Assembly: GCF_000148995.1 (NCBI RefSeq)
Contig: NZ_GL538352.1
Location: 1,033,149-1,097,148, forward strand
DNA: 64,000 nucleotides
Direction of reading: 5' to 3'
From: Listeria grayi DSM 20601
GTDB lineage: Bacteria > Bacillota > Bacilli > Lactobacillales > Listeriaceae
The notes under the pieces were generated by a model that saw only the letters and a list, made by a program, of their open reading frames with translations, made no database searches and was not told the DNA's origin. A program made the position numbers and the translations under genes. How positions within the stretch are numbered: the stretch's first letter is position 1; each line of letters opens with the position of its first letter. Below are positions 47,284 through 56,179 of this stretch, piece after piece.

Positions 47284-47303
47284 TTTTGTCGAAACGTTTC
47301 TAT
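47284..47303 (-). promoter_or_regulatory. LacI-type operator O1
   Basis: TTTTGTCGAAACGTTTCTAT, with palindromic core GAAACGTTTC, lies just downstream of the predicted start of the GH3-GH94 transcript. An identical 20-mer is at 47473-47492. Confidence 0.8.
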
Positions 47304-47317
47304 TTAGATATAAAGTC

Positions 47318-47346
47318 ATTATAAGCGCTTTCTTTTATAACGTCAA
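47318..47346 (-). promoter_or_regulatory. GH3-GH94 operon promoter with cre-like site
   Basis: On the minus strand TTGACG (47341-47346), a 17-base spacer and TATAAT (47318-47323). The spacer overlaps TATAAGCGCTTTCT (47320-47333), which matches the CcpA cre consensus at 12 of 14 positions. Confidence 0.8.
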
Positions 47347-47441
47347 ATCAAATAATTATTTTGTTCGATTTTTTGGGTTTCTTCTTATTGTTACTGCTAG
47401 CATCCGCATCAGTACAAGTTTTTATTTTCTTCGATTAAAAC

Positions 47442-47470
47442 TTGAAACCGATTTCAATGTGTATTATAAT
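47442..47470 (+). promoter_or_regulatory. Permease operon promoter with overlapping cre site
   Basis: TTGAAA (47442-47447), a 17-base spacer and TATAAT (47465-47470). TGAAACCGATTTCA at 47443-47456 fits the cre consensus TGWAANCGNTNWCA at every position and covers the -35, so CcpA repression is expected. Confidence 0.82.
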
Positions 47471-47472
47471 AA

Positions 47473-47492
47473 TTTTGTCGAAACGTTTCTAT
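47473..47492 (+). promoter_or_regulatory. LacI-type operator O2
   Basis: A second identical TTTTGTCGAAACGTTTCTAT, two bases after the -10 of the permease promoter. It would cover the transcription start. The two operators are 189 bases apart, so looping is possible. Confidence 0.8.
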
Positions 47493-47582
47493 AAATCAAA
47501 TATGCTTATAAATGGCAGTTTTAGGCTGTCATATCAATAAAAGAAATCGTTGGTTTCTTTTAAGGAAATGGAAGGAGCGTCT

Positions 47583-48473
47583 ATGAAACAGTTTTTTAAC
47601 CGTCACACCCCTTATTTTTTCATCTCACCTGCGCTTTTACTTTTAATTCTATTTTCATTACTTCCGATTGTTATTGCTTTTGTCATCAGTTTTACAGATA
47701 TTGATTTGGTCGGACTTGCGGATTATTCGCAGATCCACTTTATCGGATTAGAAAATTACATCAATGTAATGAAAGATCCGACTTTTTTAAAAGCAATAGG
47801 AAATACACTTTTTTATGTTATTATCGGTGTTCCGCTTGTTATCGTTTGCTCGCTTGGTATTGCGCTGATGATCAATTTCTCGCAAGCAAAGATCTTTCAA
47901 TTTTTCCGATTGATTTTCTACACACCCTCGATCACAAACGTTGTCGCTGTTGCGGTCGTATGGAGCTACTTATATAATCCGCGCTTTGGATTATTGAATT
48001 ATCTGCTTTCCTTCTTGCATATCGGTCCGATTCCGTGGTTGCAAGATCCTGTGATGGCAAAGATATCGCTGATCATCCTTGCTGTATGGCGGGCGATCGG
48101 TGTAAATATGATCATCTTTTTGGCCGCTTTGCAAGGTATTCCAAAGGCTTATTACGAAGCAGCACAATTGGACGGCGCAAACAGCTGGCAACAGTTATTC
48201 CGTATCACAGTGCCACTACTTCGTTTTGCGATTTTCTTTGTGACGGTTACAACTATGATCGCTTGGCTGCAATTCTTTGAAGAGCCATTTGTCATGACTC
48301 AGGGCGGGCCGCTCGACAGTACTACTTCTGTTGCCCTCTTTATTTACCAAAACGGGTTCCAGTTGAGTAAATTCGGTTATGCGGCAGCTGGATCATTTAT
48401 TCTGTTTATTGTCATCATTATCATTACCTTGATCCAATTCCGGATCCAGCGTAGAGATAATGAAGAATATTAA
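47583..48473 (+). CDS. Sugar ABC transporter permease (MalF/UgpA type)
   Basis: This 296-residue CUT1-family permease has six membrane helices and the EAA loop YYEAAQLDGANSWQQLFRITVPLL that docks the ATPase. AAGGAG lies before the ATG at 47583. By position it imports 1,2-beta-oligoglucans (L. innocua Lin1842 equivalent, from memory). No solute-binding protein or ATPase gene is next to it; CUT1 systems often share a distant MsmK-type ATPase. Confidence 0.88.
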   Translation: MKQFFNRHTPYFFISPALLLLILFSLLPIVIAFVISFTDIDLVGLADYSQIHFIGLENYINVMKDPTFLKAIGNTLFYVIIGVPLVIVCSLGIALMINFSQAKIFQFFRLIFYTPSITNVVAVAVVWSYLYNPRFGLLNYLLSFLHIGPIPWLQDPVMAKISLIILAVWRAIGVNMIIFLAALQGIPKAYYEAAQLDGANSWQQLFRITVPLLRFAIFFVTVTTMIAWLQFFEEPFVMTQGGPLDSTTSVALFIYQNGFQLSKFGYAAAGSFILFIVIIIITLIQFRIQRRDNEEY

Positions 48474-48491
48474 AGGAGAGGAGTCTTTTTA

Positions 48492-49322
48492 ATGGACCAA
48501 TCAACACACAAATCTCGGCTTTCCAAATGGCTGATAATCCTTATTTTAACTTTTGGCGGCTTCTTCATGATCTTGCCTTTTATCTGGATGATCCTCTCTT
48601 CTGTCAAAACAGATGCAGAGATTCTTCAGATCCCGCCGACCATCTGGCCTCGAGGTTTTACTTGGGATAGCTTTGTCAAACTATTTACGGAAATGAATTT
48701 TGCTGTTTATCTTAAAAACACCTTGATCATCGTCGTGTTCTCTTTCTTGGGACTTTTCTTAAATGCGATGGCTGGTTATGGTTTTGCGAAATTTAAATTT
48801 AAAGGAAAAAACAAGTTGTTTTATTTAGTATTAGCAACTATGATGATTCCCGGACAAGTGACCATGATTCCTGTTTACCTGCTATTGAATGCAGTAGGTC
48901 TTACCAATACGATGACAGGTATCGTACTGCCCGGCCTTGTTGGAGCGTTTGGGATCTTCTTATTCCGTCAGTTCATGTCCACGATCTCCAACGACTTGAT
49001 CGAAGCTGCCCGACTTGACGGCGCTAGTGAATTTTATATTTTCTGGCGGATCATCTTGCCGATCTCACGTCCAGTACTGGCAGTTCAAGGTATCTTGACA
49101 TTTATTGGGGCATGGAACTCCTTTATCTGGCCACTTATTATTGCCAACGACGAAAAATTCTACACGCTTTCCGTTGGATTGCAACTTCTCAAGGGCCAAT
49201 ACGGCAGCAACTACGCGCTACAAATGGCTGGTTCCACGTTTATGGTCATTCCGATCATTATTATCTTTATGATTTTCCAAAAATATATTCTGAAAGGATT
49301 CAATGTTTCAGGAATGAAATGA
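48492..49322 (+). CDS. Sugar ABC transporter permease (MalG/UgpE type)
   Basis: This 276-residue partner permease has six helices and the EAA loop LIEAARLDGASEFYIFWRIILPISRPVLA. It starts 18 bases after the first permease, with AAAGGAGAGGAG upstream. Together they form the membrane channel of the beta-glucan oligosaccharide importer. Confidence 0.88.
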   Translation: MDQSTHKSRLSKWLIILILTFGGFFMILPFIWMILSSVKTDAEILQIPPTIWPRGFTWDSFVKLFTEMNFAVYLKNTLIIVVFSFLGLFLNAMAGYGFAKFKFKGKNKLFYLVLATMMIPGQVTMIPVYLLLNAVGLTNTMTGIVLPGLVGAFGIFLFRQFMSTISNDLIEAARLDGASEFYIFWRIILPISRPVLAVQGILTFIGAWNSFIWPLIIANDEKFYTLSVGLQLLKGQYGSNYALQMAGSTFMVIPIIIIFMIFQKYILKGFNVSGMK

Positions 49323-49336
49323 TTTATCCTTCGACC

Positions 49337-49386
49337 AATGGATTTGTTGCTTCTTTTCAAATAGAAGCTTCAAATCCATTTTTTAT
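49337..49386 (+). terminator. Terminator after the permease operon
   Basis: The outer arms AATGGATTTG and CAAATCCATT enclose inner complementary GCTTCT/AGAAGC and are followed by TTTTTTA. Confidence 0.85.
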
Positions 49387-49416
49387 AGACAATTCATCGA
49401 AAAATGATTCTCGCTG

Positions 49417-49445
49417 TTGCTTCTTGAGAGTAGAAGTGCTACTAT
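49417..49445 (+). promoter_or_regulatory. Promoter of the antitoxin RNA
   Basis: TTGCTT (49417-49422), a 17-base spacer and TACTAT (49440-49445). Predicted start near 49452. Confidence 0.6.
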
Positions 49446-49451
49446 GAATAT

Positions 49452-49577
49452 GAAAAGAGAGAGCTATGCGCTAACATAGCCCCCTCTCAGCAGCACCGTT
49501 AAAAAGACGGTAGCTTAATAGAATAAATGATAATCATCTTTCCTACTCTGCTAAAGCGTAAAGATGATTATTTTTTT
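49452..49577 (+). ncRNA. Probable type I antitoxin RNA
   Basis: This RNA of about 125 nt is predicted from the promoter above to a strong terminator (ATAATCATCTTT / AAAGATGATTAT, 49530-49571, then seven T's). It contains a hairpin GAGAG...CTATG/cgctaa/CATAG...CTCTC and a small ACCGT/taaaaag/ACGGT hairpin. This order (a GAGAGxTATGCGCTAACATA-like hairpin, then a CCGTT..ACGGT hairpin) is one I know from RNAs that accompany Fst/TxpA-like small toxins in Firmicutes. It overlaps the 3' end of the toxin message on the other strand. Confidence 0.65.
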
Positions 49578-49654
49578 GGCTTATGGAAGTCCAGTATTAG
49601 AACGACTAAGGCAGCAAAAGCTACTGTAAAAGTCATTGCTTCATACACAGACAT
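49568..49654 (-). CDS. Holin-like/TxpA-type small membrane toxin (28 aa)
   Basis: This 28-residue peptide starts MSVYEAMTFTVAFAALVVLI and continues with LDFHKPKK. It has a short polar N-terminus with the MSVYEA signature of the putative holin-like toxin family, one membrane helix and a basic tail. GGAAAGGG lies 6 bases before the ATG at 49654. A small upstream frame (ATG near 49694, ending just before the toxin SD) may couple translation. Such peptides depolarise membranes when expressed without their antisense RNA. It is convergent with the antitoxin RNA, as in TxpA/RatA. Confidence 0.72.
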   Translation of the reverse strand: MSVYEAMTFTVAFAALVVLILDFHKPKK

Positions 49655-49854
49655 GATTAACCCTTTCCAGGAGTCAGACCATCAAAAACCATTGGCATCA
49701 CCCCTTTGTTCAGGATTAGCCACCATCTTTTTCACTTTACTGCTGAAGAATATTAACCATTTTCCGAAGATTATCACGTTCTTTAATTTGAGCGATGATT
49801 CTGGATTTTAGGATATAATTATCTCCCATTATTAGCTTAGCTTGCACAAAGAAT

Positions 49855-49891
49855 CAAAAAAGATCAAAATCCTAGATTTTGATCTTTTTTA
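49855..49891 (-). terminator. Terminator after gltD
   Basis: The stem AAAGATCAAAATC/cta/GATTTTGATCTTT is flanked by A's and T's. The rest of 49695-49854 shows no gene. Confidence 0.9.
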
Positions 49892-49912
49892 GTACTTTTT
49901 TTATGCGCTACT

Positions 49913-51388
49913 TCATGGTAAAAATGTTTCTTCCATCAAATAAAAATCTACTTCCCGAGCTGCTTCTCTGCCTTCTGCAATTGCGGTTACGACAAGGCTT
50001 TGACCATAACGGGCATCGCCGCAAGCAAATACGCCTTCTTCGCTTGTTCGGTAAAATCCTTTTCTTGCATCAATGGTGTGCCGTTTTGTCTTATCGACGC
50101 CAAAGTTGCTGAAAATATCGTCAGTCGCACCTGCAAAACCAATAGCGATCAGTACCATATCTGCTTCCCAGAAACGTTCTGTTCCTTCTACCGGCGTATA
50201 ACGTCTATTGCTTCCTTCTTCATTCATGGTCACGTCCACCGTATAAAGTCCGATCAGTGTGCCATTGTCATCTTTCACAAATGATGTCGTGCTGACTAAA
50301 TACTCACGCGGATCTTTACCGTACACATTAGCTGCCTCTTCGTGGGCATAATCCATCTTGAAGACTTTTGGATATTGCGGCCATGGATTTTTTCCTGTTC
50401 GGTCTTCTGGAAGTCTTCCTGCTAGACCAAATTGGTGGATGCTTTTTGCCCCTTGCCGCAATGCTGTAGCCACGCAGTCAGCACCTGTATCTCCGCCGCC
50501 GATAACGATCACGCGTTTGCCTTCTGCAGAAAGAGTCTGCTTACCGTCATTTTCTAAATTATCACGAATACTTTGCGTAAGATACGGTACCGCCATATGG
50601 ATGCCGTCCGCATCTCTGCCTGGTAAAGAAATATCACGTGGCTTACTTGCGCCAGTTGCCAGAACGATCGAATCATAGGTAGCTTTTAATTCATCATAAC
50701 TGATCGTTTCGCCGACATTGACACTTGTTTGGAATTGTACGCCTTCTGCTTCCATCAATTGCACACGTCTTGTCACTTGCTCTTTTTCTAATTTCATTGT
50801 TGGGATGCCGTACATCAGCAACCCACCGATCCGGTCGCTTTTTTCAAAAACGGTTACCAGATGACCTGCTTTATTTAATTGGTCAGCACATGCTAAGCCT
50901 GCCGGGCCTGAGCCAATGACAGCAATGCGTTTTCCGGTCCGATGTTTCGGAATCTCTGGTTTGATCCAACCCATTTCAAAGCCTTTATCGATAATAGCTT
51001 TTTCAATTGACTTGATGCCAACAGCCGGTTCGGAGATTGCTACGGTACAACCGCCTTCACATGGGGCAGGACAAACCCGTCCCGTGAATTCCGGGAAATT
51101 ATTCGTTTTAAGAAGAGCTTGTAGCGCTTCATACCAGTCGCCTCGATAAACCGCGTCATTCCACTCAGGGATAAGGTTATGGAGCGGACAACCAGAAACG
51201 CCATTTTTGATTTCCATTCCGACACTACAGAATGGAACACCGCAGTCCATACAGCGAGCTGCTTGGACAGTCAAGTCTGCTTCTGGCATCGGTAAACTAT
51301 ATTCGAGCCAGTCACGCACACGTTCCCGCGGTTTCCTTGTGGGCGATGGAATACGCTCATATTCCATAAATCCTGTCGCTTTTCCCAT
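49913..51388 (-). CDS. gltD: Glutamate synthase, small (beta) subunit
   Basis: This 491-residue NADPH-dependent FAD/iron-sulfur subunit passes electrons to GltB. The N-terminal cysteines in ARCMDCGVPFC and CPLHNLIPEW, then CPAPCEGGC, hold two [4Fe-4S] clusters. The FAD motif VIGSGPAGLACADQL and the NADPH motif VIGGGDTGADCVATAL follow, ending with the FAD-binding FACGDARYGQSLVVTAIAEGR. ATG at 51388 has AAAGGAG 8 bases upstream. It follows gltB by 15 bases. Confidence 0.95.
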   Translation of the reverse strand: MGKATGFMEYERIPSPTRKPRERVRDWLEYSLPMPEADLTVQAARCMDCGVPFCSVGMEIKNGVSGCPLHNLIPEWNDAVYRGDWYEALQALLKTNNFPEFTGRVCPAPCEGGCTVAISEPAVGIKSIEKAIIDKGFEMGWIKPEIPKHRTGKRIAVIGSGPAGLACADQLNKAGHLVTVFEKSDRIGGLLMYGIPTMKLEKEQVTRRVQLMEAEGVQFQTSVNVGETISYDELKATYDSIVLATGASKPRDISLPGRDADGIHMAVPYLTQSIRDNLENDGKQTLSAEGKRVIVIGGGDTGADCVATALRQGAKSIHQFGLAGRLPEDRTGKNPWPQYPKVFKMDYAHEEAANVYGKDPREYLVSTTSFVKDDNGTLIGLYTVDVTMNEEGSNRRYTPVEGTERFWEADMVLIAIGFAGATDDIFSNFGVDKTKRHTIDARKGFYRTSEEGVFACGDARYGQSLVVTAIAEGREAAREVDFYLMEETFLP

Positions 51389-51403
51389 GGTTATCACTCC
51401 TTT

Positions 51404-54400
51404 CTATTTTCCTGCACCTGTTAGTAGTTTGCCGTCTTTGTGCTCATAAAATGCTTGTAGTTCCGCAGCGTCGTGTTCATTTCCTTCTGCTTCTAACGTC
51501 TCGATTCGGTCACGCATCAGTTCAAATTCATTCGGGATCACGTAAGCGAAGTTTTTAAGTTCTGCTTCCCAGTTTGCGAGCAGTTGTTTTGCAAAGTTGC
51601 TTTTCGTATAGCGATAATGATTTTCGATCAATTCTTTCAGCAATCTGATCTCACGATTTTTTTCTACACTGCGGATACGGACCATTTCATGATTCGTTTT
51701 GATCACAAAGCGTTCACGTTCCGGTGCATAGATGAATGCTTCCCCTCCGGACATCCCAGCGGCAAAGTTATTTCCGATCTCGCCAAGAATGACTGCCACG
51801 CCGCCTGTCATATATTCACAGCCATTATCGCCGATTCCTTCTACCACGACTTTTGCACCACTGTTACGAACAGCAAATCTAGCACCCGCTTTGCCATGGA
51901 GGTAAGCCTCTCCACCAGTCGCCCCATAAAAAGTAACATTTCCTGCAATTGCAGATTCATGTGGATCGATCGGTGTTTCTTTTTGGGGACTGACGATCAG
52001 TTTACCCCCAGAGAGTCCTTTTCCAAGGTAGTCATTGGCATCGCCATGAACTCTCAGTGTCATACCGCGCGGGGCATAAGCTCCGAAACTTTGACCAGCA
52101 GAACCAATAAAATCAAGTTCGATCGTATCTTCCGGTAAACCGACTGCTCCGAATTTTTTACTTACATAAGAACCAGCAATGGTGCCGATTGCTCGATCAA
52201 TATTGCGAACAGCAAATGTCCCCGTCACTTTTGCTTGTGTTTCTAAAGCTGGTTGGATCAATGGAACAAGTTCTCGCATATCCAATGTTTGGTCGATTTT
52301 ATGATTTTGTGGTTTTGTACAATACTGGATTTGATTTTTATAGAAATCGTCTTGATACAACATCTTGCTGAAATCAATATATTTAGCTTTCCAATGACTG
52401 TCCTTCCGTTCATGTGTGGTCAAATATTCTTTATGTCCAATCAACTCTTCTAGTGAGCGAACTCCCATTTCTGCCATCATTTCCCGCATTTCCTGTACTA
52501 CAAACTGGAAGAAATTCACGACATAATCTGGAGAACCACCGAATTTTTTCCGTAGCTCCGGGTTTTGGGTCGCGACGCCGACTGGACAGGTATCCATGTG
52601 GCAGACACGCATCATGACGCAGCCAAGTGTTACGAGCGGAGCGGTTGCGAAACCGAATTCTTCAGCTCCTAACATGGCAGCAACTAAAACATCTTTCCCG
52701 GTCATCAGTTTGCCGTCGGTTTCCACAACGACTTGATTACGCAGACCGTTCAATAGCAATGTCTGATGGGCTTCGGCAAGGCCGATCTCCCACGGCAGAC
52801 CAGCGTGACGGATACTTGTCCGCGCCGCTGCTCCTGTTCCACCTTCATATCCACTTACTAAGATGACATCAGCAAGGCCTTTTGCTACCCCGGCTGCGAT
52901 AGTACCGATCCCCGTTTTCGATACCAATTTGACATTGATCCGAGCTTCGTGGTTAGCATTTTTCAAGTCGAAAATAAGTTGCGATAAGTCTTCGATCGAA
53001 TAAATATCGTGATGCGGCGGTGGCGAAATAAGTCCCACGCCTGTCGTAGAGCCACGTGTTTTTGAGATCCACGGATAGACCTTCTGTCCAGGGAGATGTC
53101 CGCCTTCACCTGGTTTAGCTCCTTGTGCCATTTTGATCTGCAATTCTTCGGCATTTACCAAATAATGACTGGTAACACCAAAACGTCCTGAAGCAATCTG
53201 CTTGATAGCACTTCTACGCCAATCTCCATTTTCGTCTTTGACAAAACGCTCTGGATTTTCGCCGCCCTCACCGCTGTTACTTTTCCCGCCGATCCGGTTC
53301 ATTGCGATCGCTAATGCTTCATGTGCTTCCTGACTGATCGATCCATATGACATCGCACCAGTTTTAAAGCGTTTGAAGATGGCTTCAGCTGGTTCGACTT
53401 CCTCGATTGGGATCGGCTTGCGGTCGCTTTTGAACGTCAATAAGCCTCTTAGAAAGGCACTGTTTTGATTTTGCATCAAGTCCGCATAAAGATCATATGT
53501 CTCGCGGTTATTTTCCCGCGTTGCTTGTTGAAGAGAATGGATGGCTAATGGATTATAGACATGATATTCGCCGTTAGACCGCCATTGATATTCACCGCCA
53601 GTATCCAGTGTGAACGACTGATAGCCGATATCATGGAAAGCTTCGCGATGTCTGAGCCATGCCTCTTGGGCAATGATTTTGAGCGGGATTCCGCCGATTT
53701 GTGTAGCTGTTCCTGGAAAATAGGTATTGATCACAGCATCACTGATCCCGATCGCTTCAAAGATCTGCGCCCCACGATAGCTTTGTACTGTCGAAATACC
53801 CATTTTTGACATTACTTTCAGCATGCCGTCCGTAAGTGCTTCAGCATAGCGTTGTTCCGCTTCTTGAAGGGTAAAACCTTTGATCCGCTGTTCGTCGATC
53901 AAACCTGCGATCGTATCGATAGCCAAATATGGATAAACCGCATCGGCACCATAACCAACTAATAAGGAAAGATGATGAACATCTCTGGCCTCTGCTGTTT
54001 CCAAAACAAGACTTGCTTTGGTACGTAATCCCTGCTGAACGAGATAATGATGCAGACCGCTGGTTACTAACAGCGAAGGAATCCCGATCCGGTCATCATT
54101 CACGCCGCGGTCGGAAAGTACGAGCAACTCGGCGCCATCTCGGATTGCTTCCGCCGCTTCCTCAAATACTTCCTGCAGCCTCGCTTCTAATTGATCACGT
54201 TCTTTTTCAGAAAAATGGATCGCGATTTTACGAGTTTTTTTGGTAAAAACATTCTGCTCCATCAGTGCTTGAAATTCAGCGCGCTTTAAAACAGGCGTTG
54301 CCAATCTGATTCGATGTGCATTTTTTGCAGAGGGTTCTAAAATGTTCCCTTCGTCTCCCAAGAGCGTCATCGAAGAAGTCACGACTTCTTCCCGAATACC

Positions 54401-55999
54401 ATCAATTGGTGGATTGGTTACTTGCGCAAACAGCTGCTTGAAGTAATTGAACAATAGCTGAGGCCGCTGGGATAGTACAGCGAGTGGTGCGTCATAGCCC
54501 ATTGCTCCCATTGGATCTTTTTTCTCTGTGACCATTGGAATCAAGATCTTATTGAGCTCATCTTGCGTATAACCAAACGCCCGCTGCTCTTTGAAACGTT
54601 CCGATTTGGAAAGCTCTGCTTGTTCGCTTGGCTCTGCTTTCGCAAGATCTGCTAGCTCTGTTAATTCCGCCTTTAGCCATTCTCGGTAAGGTTTAGCAGC
54701 CGTCAAATGCATCTTTACTTCTTTATCTGTGATCAATTTCCCCTGCTCTAAATCGATGAAAAGCATTTCTCCAGCGCCGACAGTTTCTTTGCGGATCACT
54801 TCTTCTGCCTCTACAGGTACAACGCCTGTTTCGGAAGAATAGATGATCGTGTGATCTTTGGTTTCGTAATAACGCGCTGGACGAAGCCCGTTTCTATCTA
54901 AAATCGTACCGATAACCCGGCCATCTGTAAATGAGATCGAAGTTGGTCCATCCCACGGCTCCATCAGCATACTGTGATATTCGTAAAAAGCTCGTTTGGG
55001 ATCTAGCATGTTTGGATTTTTATCCCATGGTTCCGGGATAAGCATCATTGCTGCGTGTGGCAATGAACGGCCGGTCTGCACGAGAAATTCCAAGGCGTTG
55101 TCTAAGGCCGCGGAATCACTTCCGTTCTCATCGATAACTGGAATAACTTTTGCCAAGTCATCGCCAAACAGACTGGATGCGGCACGTTTTTCTCTTGCTT
55201 TCATCCAGTTGACATTGCCACGTTGGGTATTGATCTCGCCATTATGGACAAGATAGCGGTAAGGATGTGCGCGTTCCCAGCTTGGAAACGTATTTGTAGA
55301 GAATCTGGAATGCACAAACGCAAAGGAAGAGGTATACGCTGGATCCGCAAGATCCAAGTAATAGCGGTCGATTTGTTCTGGTGTAAGCATCCCTTTGAAA
55401 ATAACCGTACGTGTCGAAAGACTAGGAATATAAAATACTTCTGTCACTGCTTTGCTATTCGCCGCAAAATTTTCGATCTGACGGCGGATGAGATAAAGCT
55501 GTTTCTCAAATTCTCGCTCCGTGAGTCCGCGTTCCTGTTCCACAAATAATTGGTAGATCGCTGGTTCCGTTTCCCGCGCTCCTGCTCCAACTTTGCTAGC
55601 ATCCGTTGGTACTTTACGCCACCCTAAGAAATGCTGCCGTTCTTGCTGGATCAATTTCTCCGCCTCTGCCATCAATAATTCCCGCTGTGCTGAATCTTGG
55701 GGGAAGTTAAACATACCGACTGCATACGTGTATTTGGCAGGTAATTCGATACCCATTTCAAGGCAAACATGACGAAAGAAAGAATCCGAGATCTCTAGGA
55801 GGATGCCTGCTCCGTCCCCAGTATCGCCGCCAAGCTCACCGCCACGGTGCTTTAACTGACAAAGCATGTGGATGCCTTGCTCAACGATTTTATGCGAATC
55901 ACGGTGTTTAATATTAGCAACAAAACCGATGCCGCACGCATCATGTTCTCTGCTCGGATCATACAAACCGTGTTTTTCAGGCAAATTCGTTACTTTCAT
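51404..55999 (-). CDS. gltB: Glutamate synthase, large (alpha) subunit
   Basis: This 1531-residue enzyme makes glutamate from glutamine and 2-oxoglutarate. A propeptide of about 20 residues precedes the Ntn-hydrolase nucleophile Cys in EHDACGIGF. The glutaminase domain, the central domain, the FMN-binding synthase barrel (GGENPERFVKDENGDWR, YEGGTGAAARTSIRHAGLPWE) and the 3Fe-4S cysteines (CVMMRVCHMDTCPVG) follow. The C-terminal beta-helix has repeated G-x-x-G patterns (GLSGGKLIVSP, GATGGEAYLHGKAGARF). ATG at 55999 has GAGGAGGAA 6 bases before; the extension to 56026 contains that SD. Confidence 0.96.
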   Translation of the reverse strand: MKVTNLPEKHGLYDPSREHDACGIGFVANIKHRDSHKIVEQGIHMLCQLKHRGGELGGDTGDGAGILLEISDSFFRHVCLEMGIELPAKYTYAVGMFNFPQDSAQRELLMAEAEKLIQQERQHFLGWRKVPTDASKVGAGARETEPAIYQLFVEQERGLTEREFEKQLYLIRRQIENFAANSKAVTEVFYIPSLSTRTVIFKGMLTPEQIDRYYLDLADPAYTSSFAFVHSRFSTNTFPSWERAHPYRYLVHNGEINTQRGNVNWMKAREKRAASSLFGDDLAKVIPVIDENGSDSAALDNALEFLVQTGRSLPHAAMMLIPEPWDKNPNMLDPKRAFYEYHSMLMEPWDGPTSISFTDGRVIGTILDRNGLRPARYYETKDHTIIYSSETGVVPVEAEEVIRKETVGAGEMLFIDLEQGKLITDKEVKMHLTAAKPYREWLKAELTELADLAKAEPSEQAELSKSERFKEQRAFGYTQDELNKILIPMVTEKKDPMGAMGYDAPLAVLSQRPQLLFNYFKQLFAQVTNPPIDGIREEVVTSSMTLLGDEGNILEPSAKNAHRIRLATPVLKRAEFQALMEQNVFTKKTRKIAIHFSEKERDQLEARLQEVFEEAAEAIRDGAELLVLSDRGVNDDRIGIPSLLVTSGLHHYLVQQGLRTKASLVLETAEARDVHHLSLLVGYGADAVYPYLAIDTIAGLIDEQRIKGFTLQEAEQRYAEALTDGMLKVMSKMGISTVQSYRGAQIFEAIGISDAVINTYFPGTATQIGGIPLKIIAQEAWLRHREAFHDIGYQSFTLDTGGEYQWRSNGEYHVYNPLAIHSLQQATRENNRETYDLYADLMQNQNSAFLRGLLTFKSDRKPIPIEEVEPAEAIFKRFKTGAMSYGSISQEAHEALAIAMNRIGGKSNSGEGGENPERFVKDENGDWRRSAIKQIASGRFGVTSHYLVNAEELQIKMAQGAKPGEGGHLPGQKVYPWISKTRGSTTGVGLISPPPHHDIYSIEDLSQLIFDLKNANHEARINVKLVSKTGIGTIAAGVAKGLADVILVSGYEGGTGAAARTSIRHAGLPWEIGLAEAHQTLLLNGLRNQVVVETDGKLMTGKDVLVAAMLGAEEFGFATAPLVTLGCVMMRVCHMDTCPVGVATQNPELRKKFGGSPDYVVNFFQFVVQEMREMMAEMGVRSLEELIGHKEYLTTHERKDSHWKAKYIDFSKMLYQDDFYKNQIQYCTKPQNHKIDQTLDMRELVPLIQPALETQAKVTGTFAVRNIDRAIGTIAGSYVSKKFGAVGLPEDTIELDFIGSAGQSFGAYAPRGMTLRVHGDANDYLGKGLSGGKLIVSPQKETPIDPHESAIAGNVTFYGATGGEAYLHGKAGARFAVRNSGAKVVVEGIGDNGCEYMTGGVAVILGEIGNNFAAGMSGGEAFIYAPERERFVIKTNHEMVRIRSVEKNREIRLLKELIENHYRYTKSNFAKQLLANWEAELKNFAYVIPNEFELMRDRIETLEAEGNEHDAAELQAFYEHKDGKLLTGAGK

Positions 56000-56179
56000 T
56001 AGGGGTTCCTCCTCTTTCAAAGCCATTTATCGAAATAATTGATTGAATAAACTGACTATTCGACTCTCATTAATTAGCTGACATTATTTGTAGTTTCCAT
56101 TTTAGTCCTTTTCATTTATCTAAACAATATATATAATAGAATAAAACAATATCAAATTGAGAACAATCGAGGTGTAGGT

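Noticed and set aside
47264-47582. A possible solute-binding protein remnant between GH3 and the permeases
   Set aside because: All frames are closed. The region is filled by two promoters, two operators and cre sites, and no signal peptide or SBP fragment is visible.
51584-52138. 184-codon plus-strand frame inside gltB
   Set aside because: It is antisense to a well-defined part of glutamate synthase with no independent signals.
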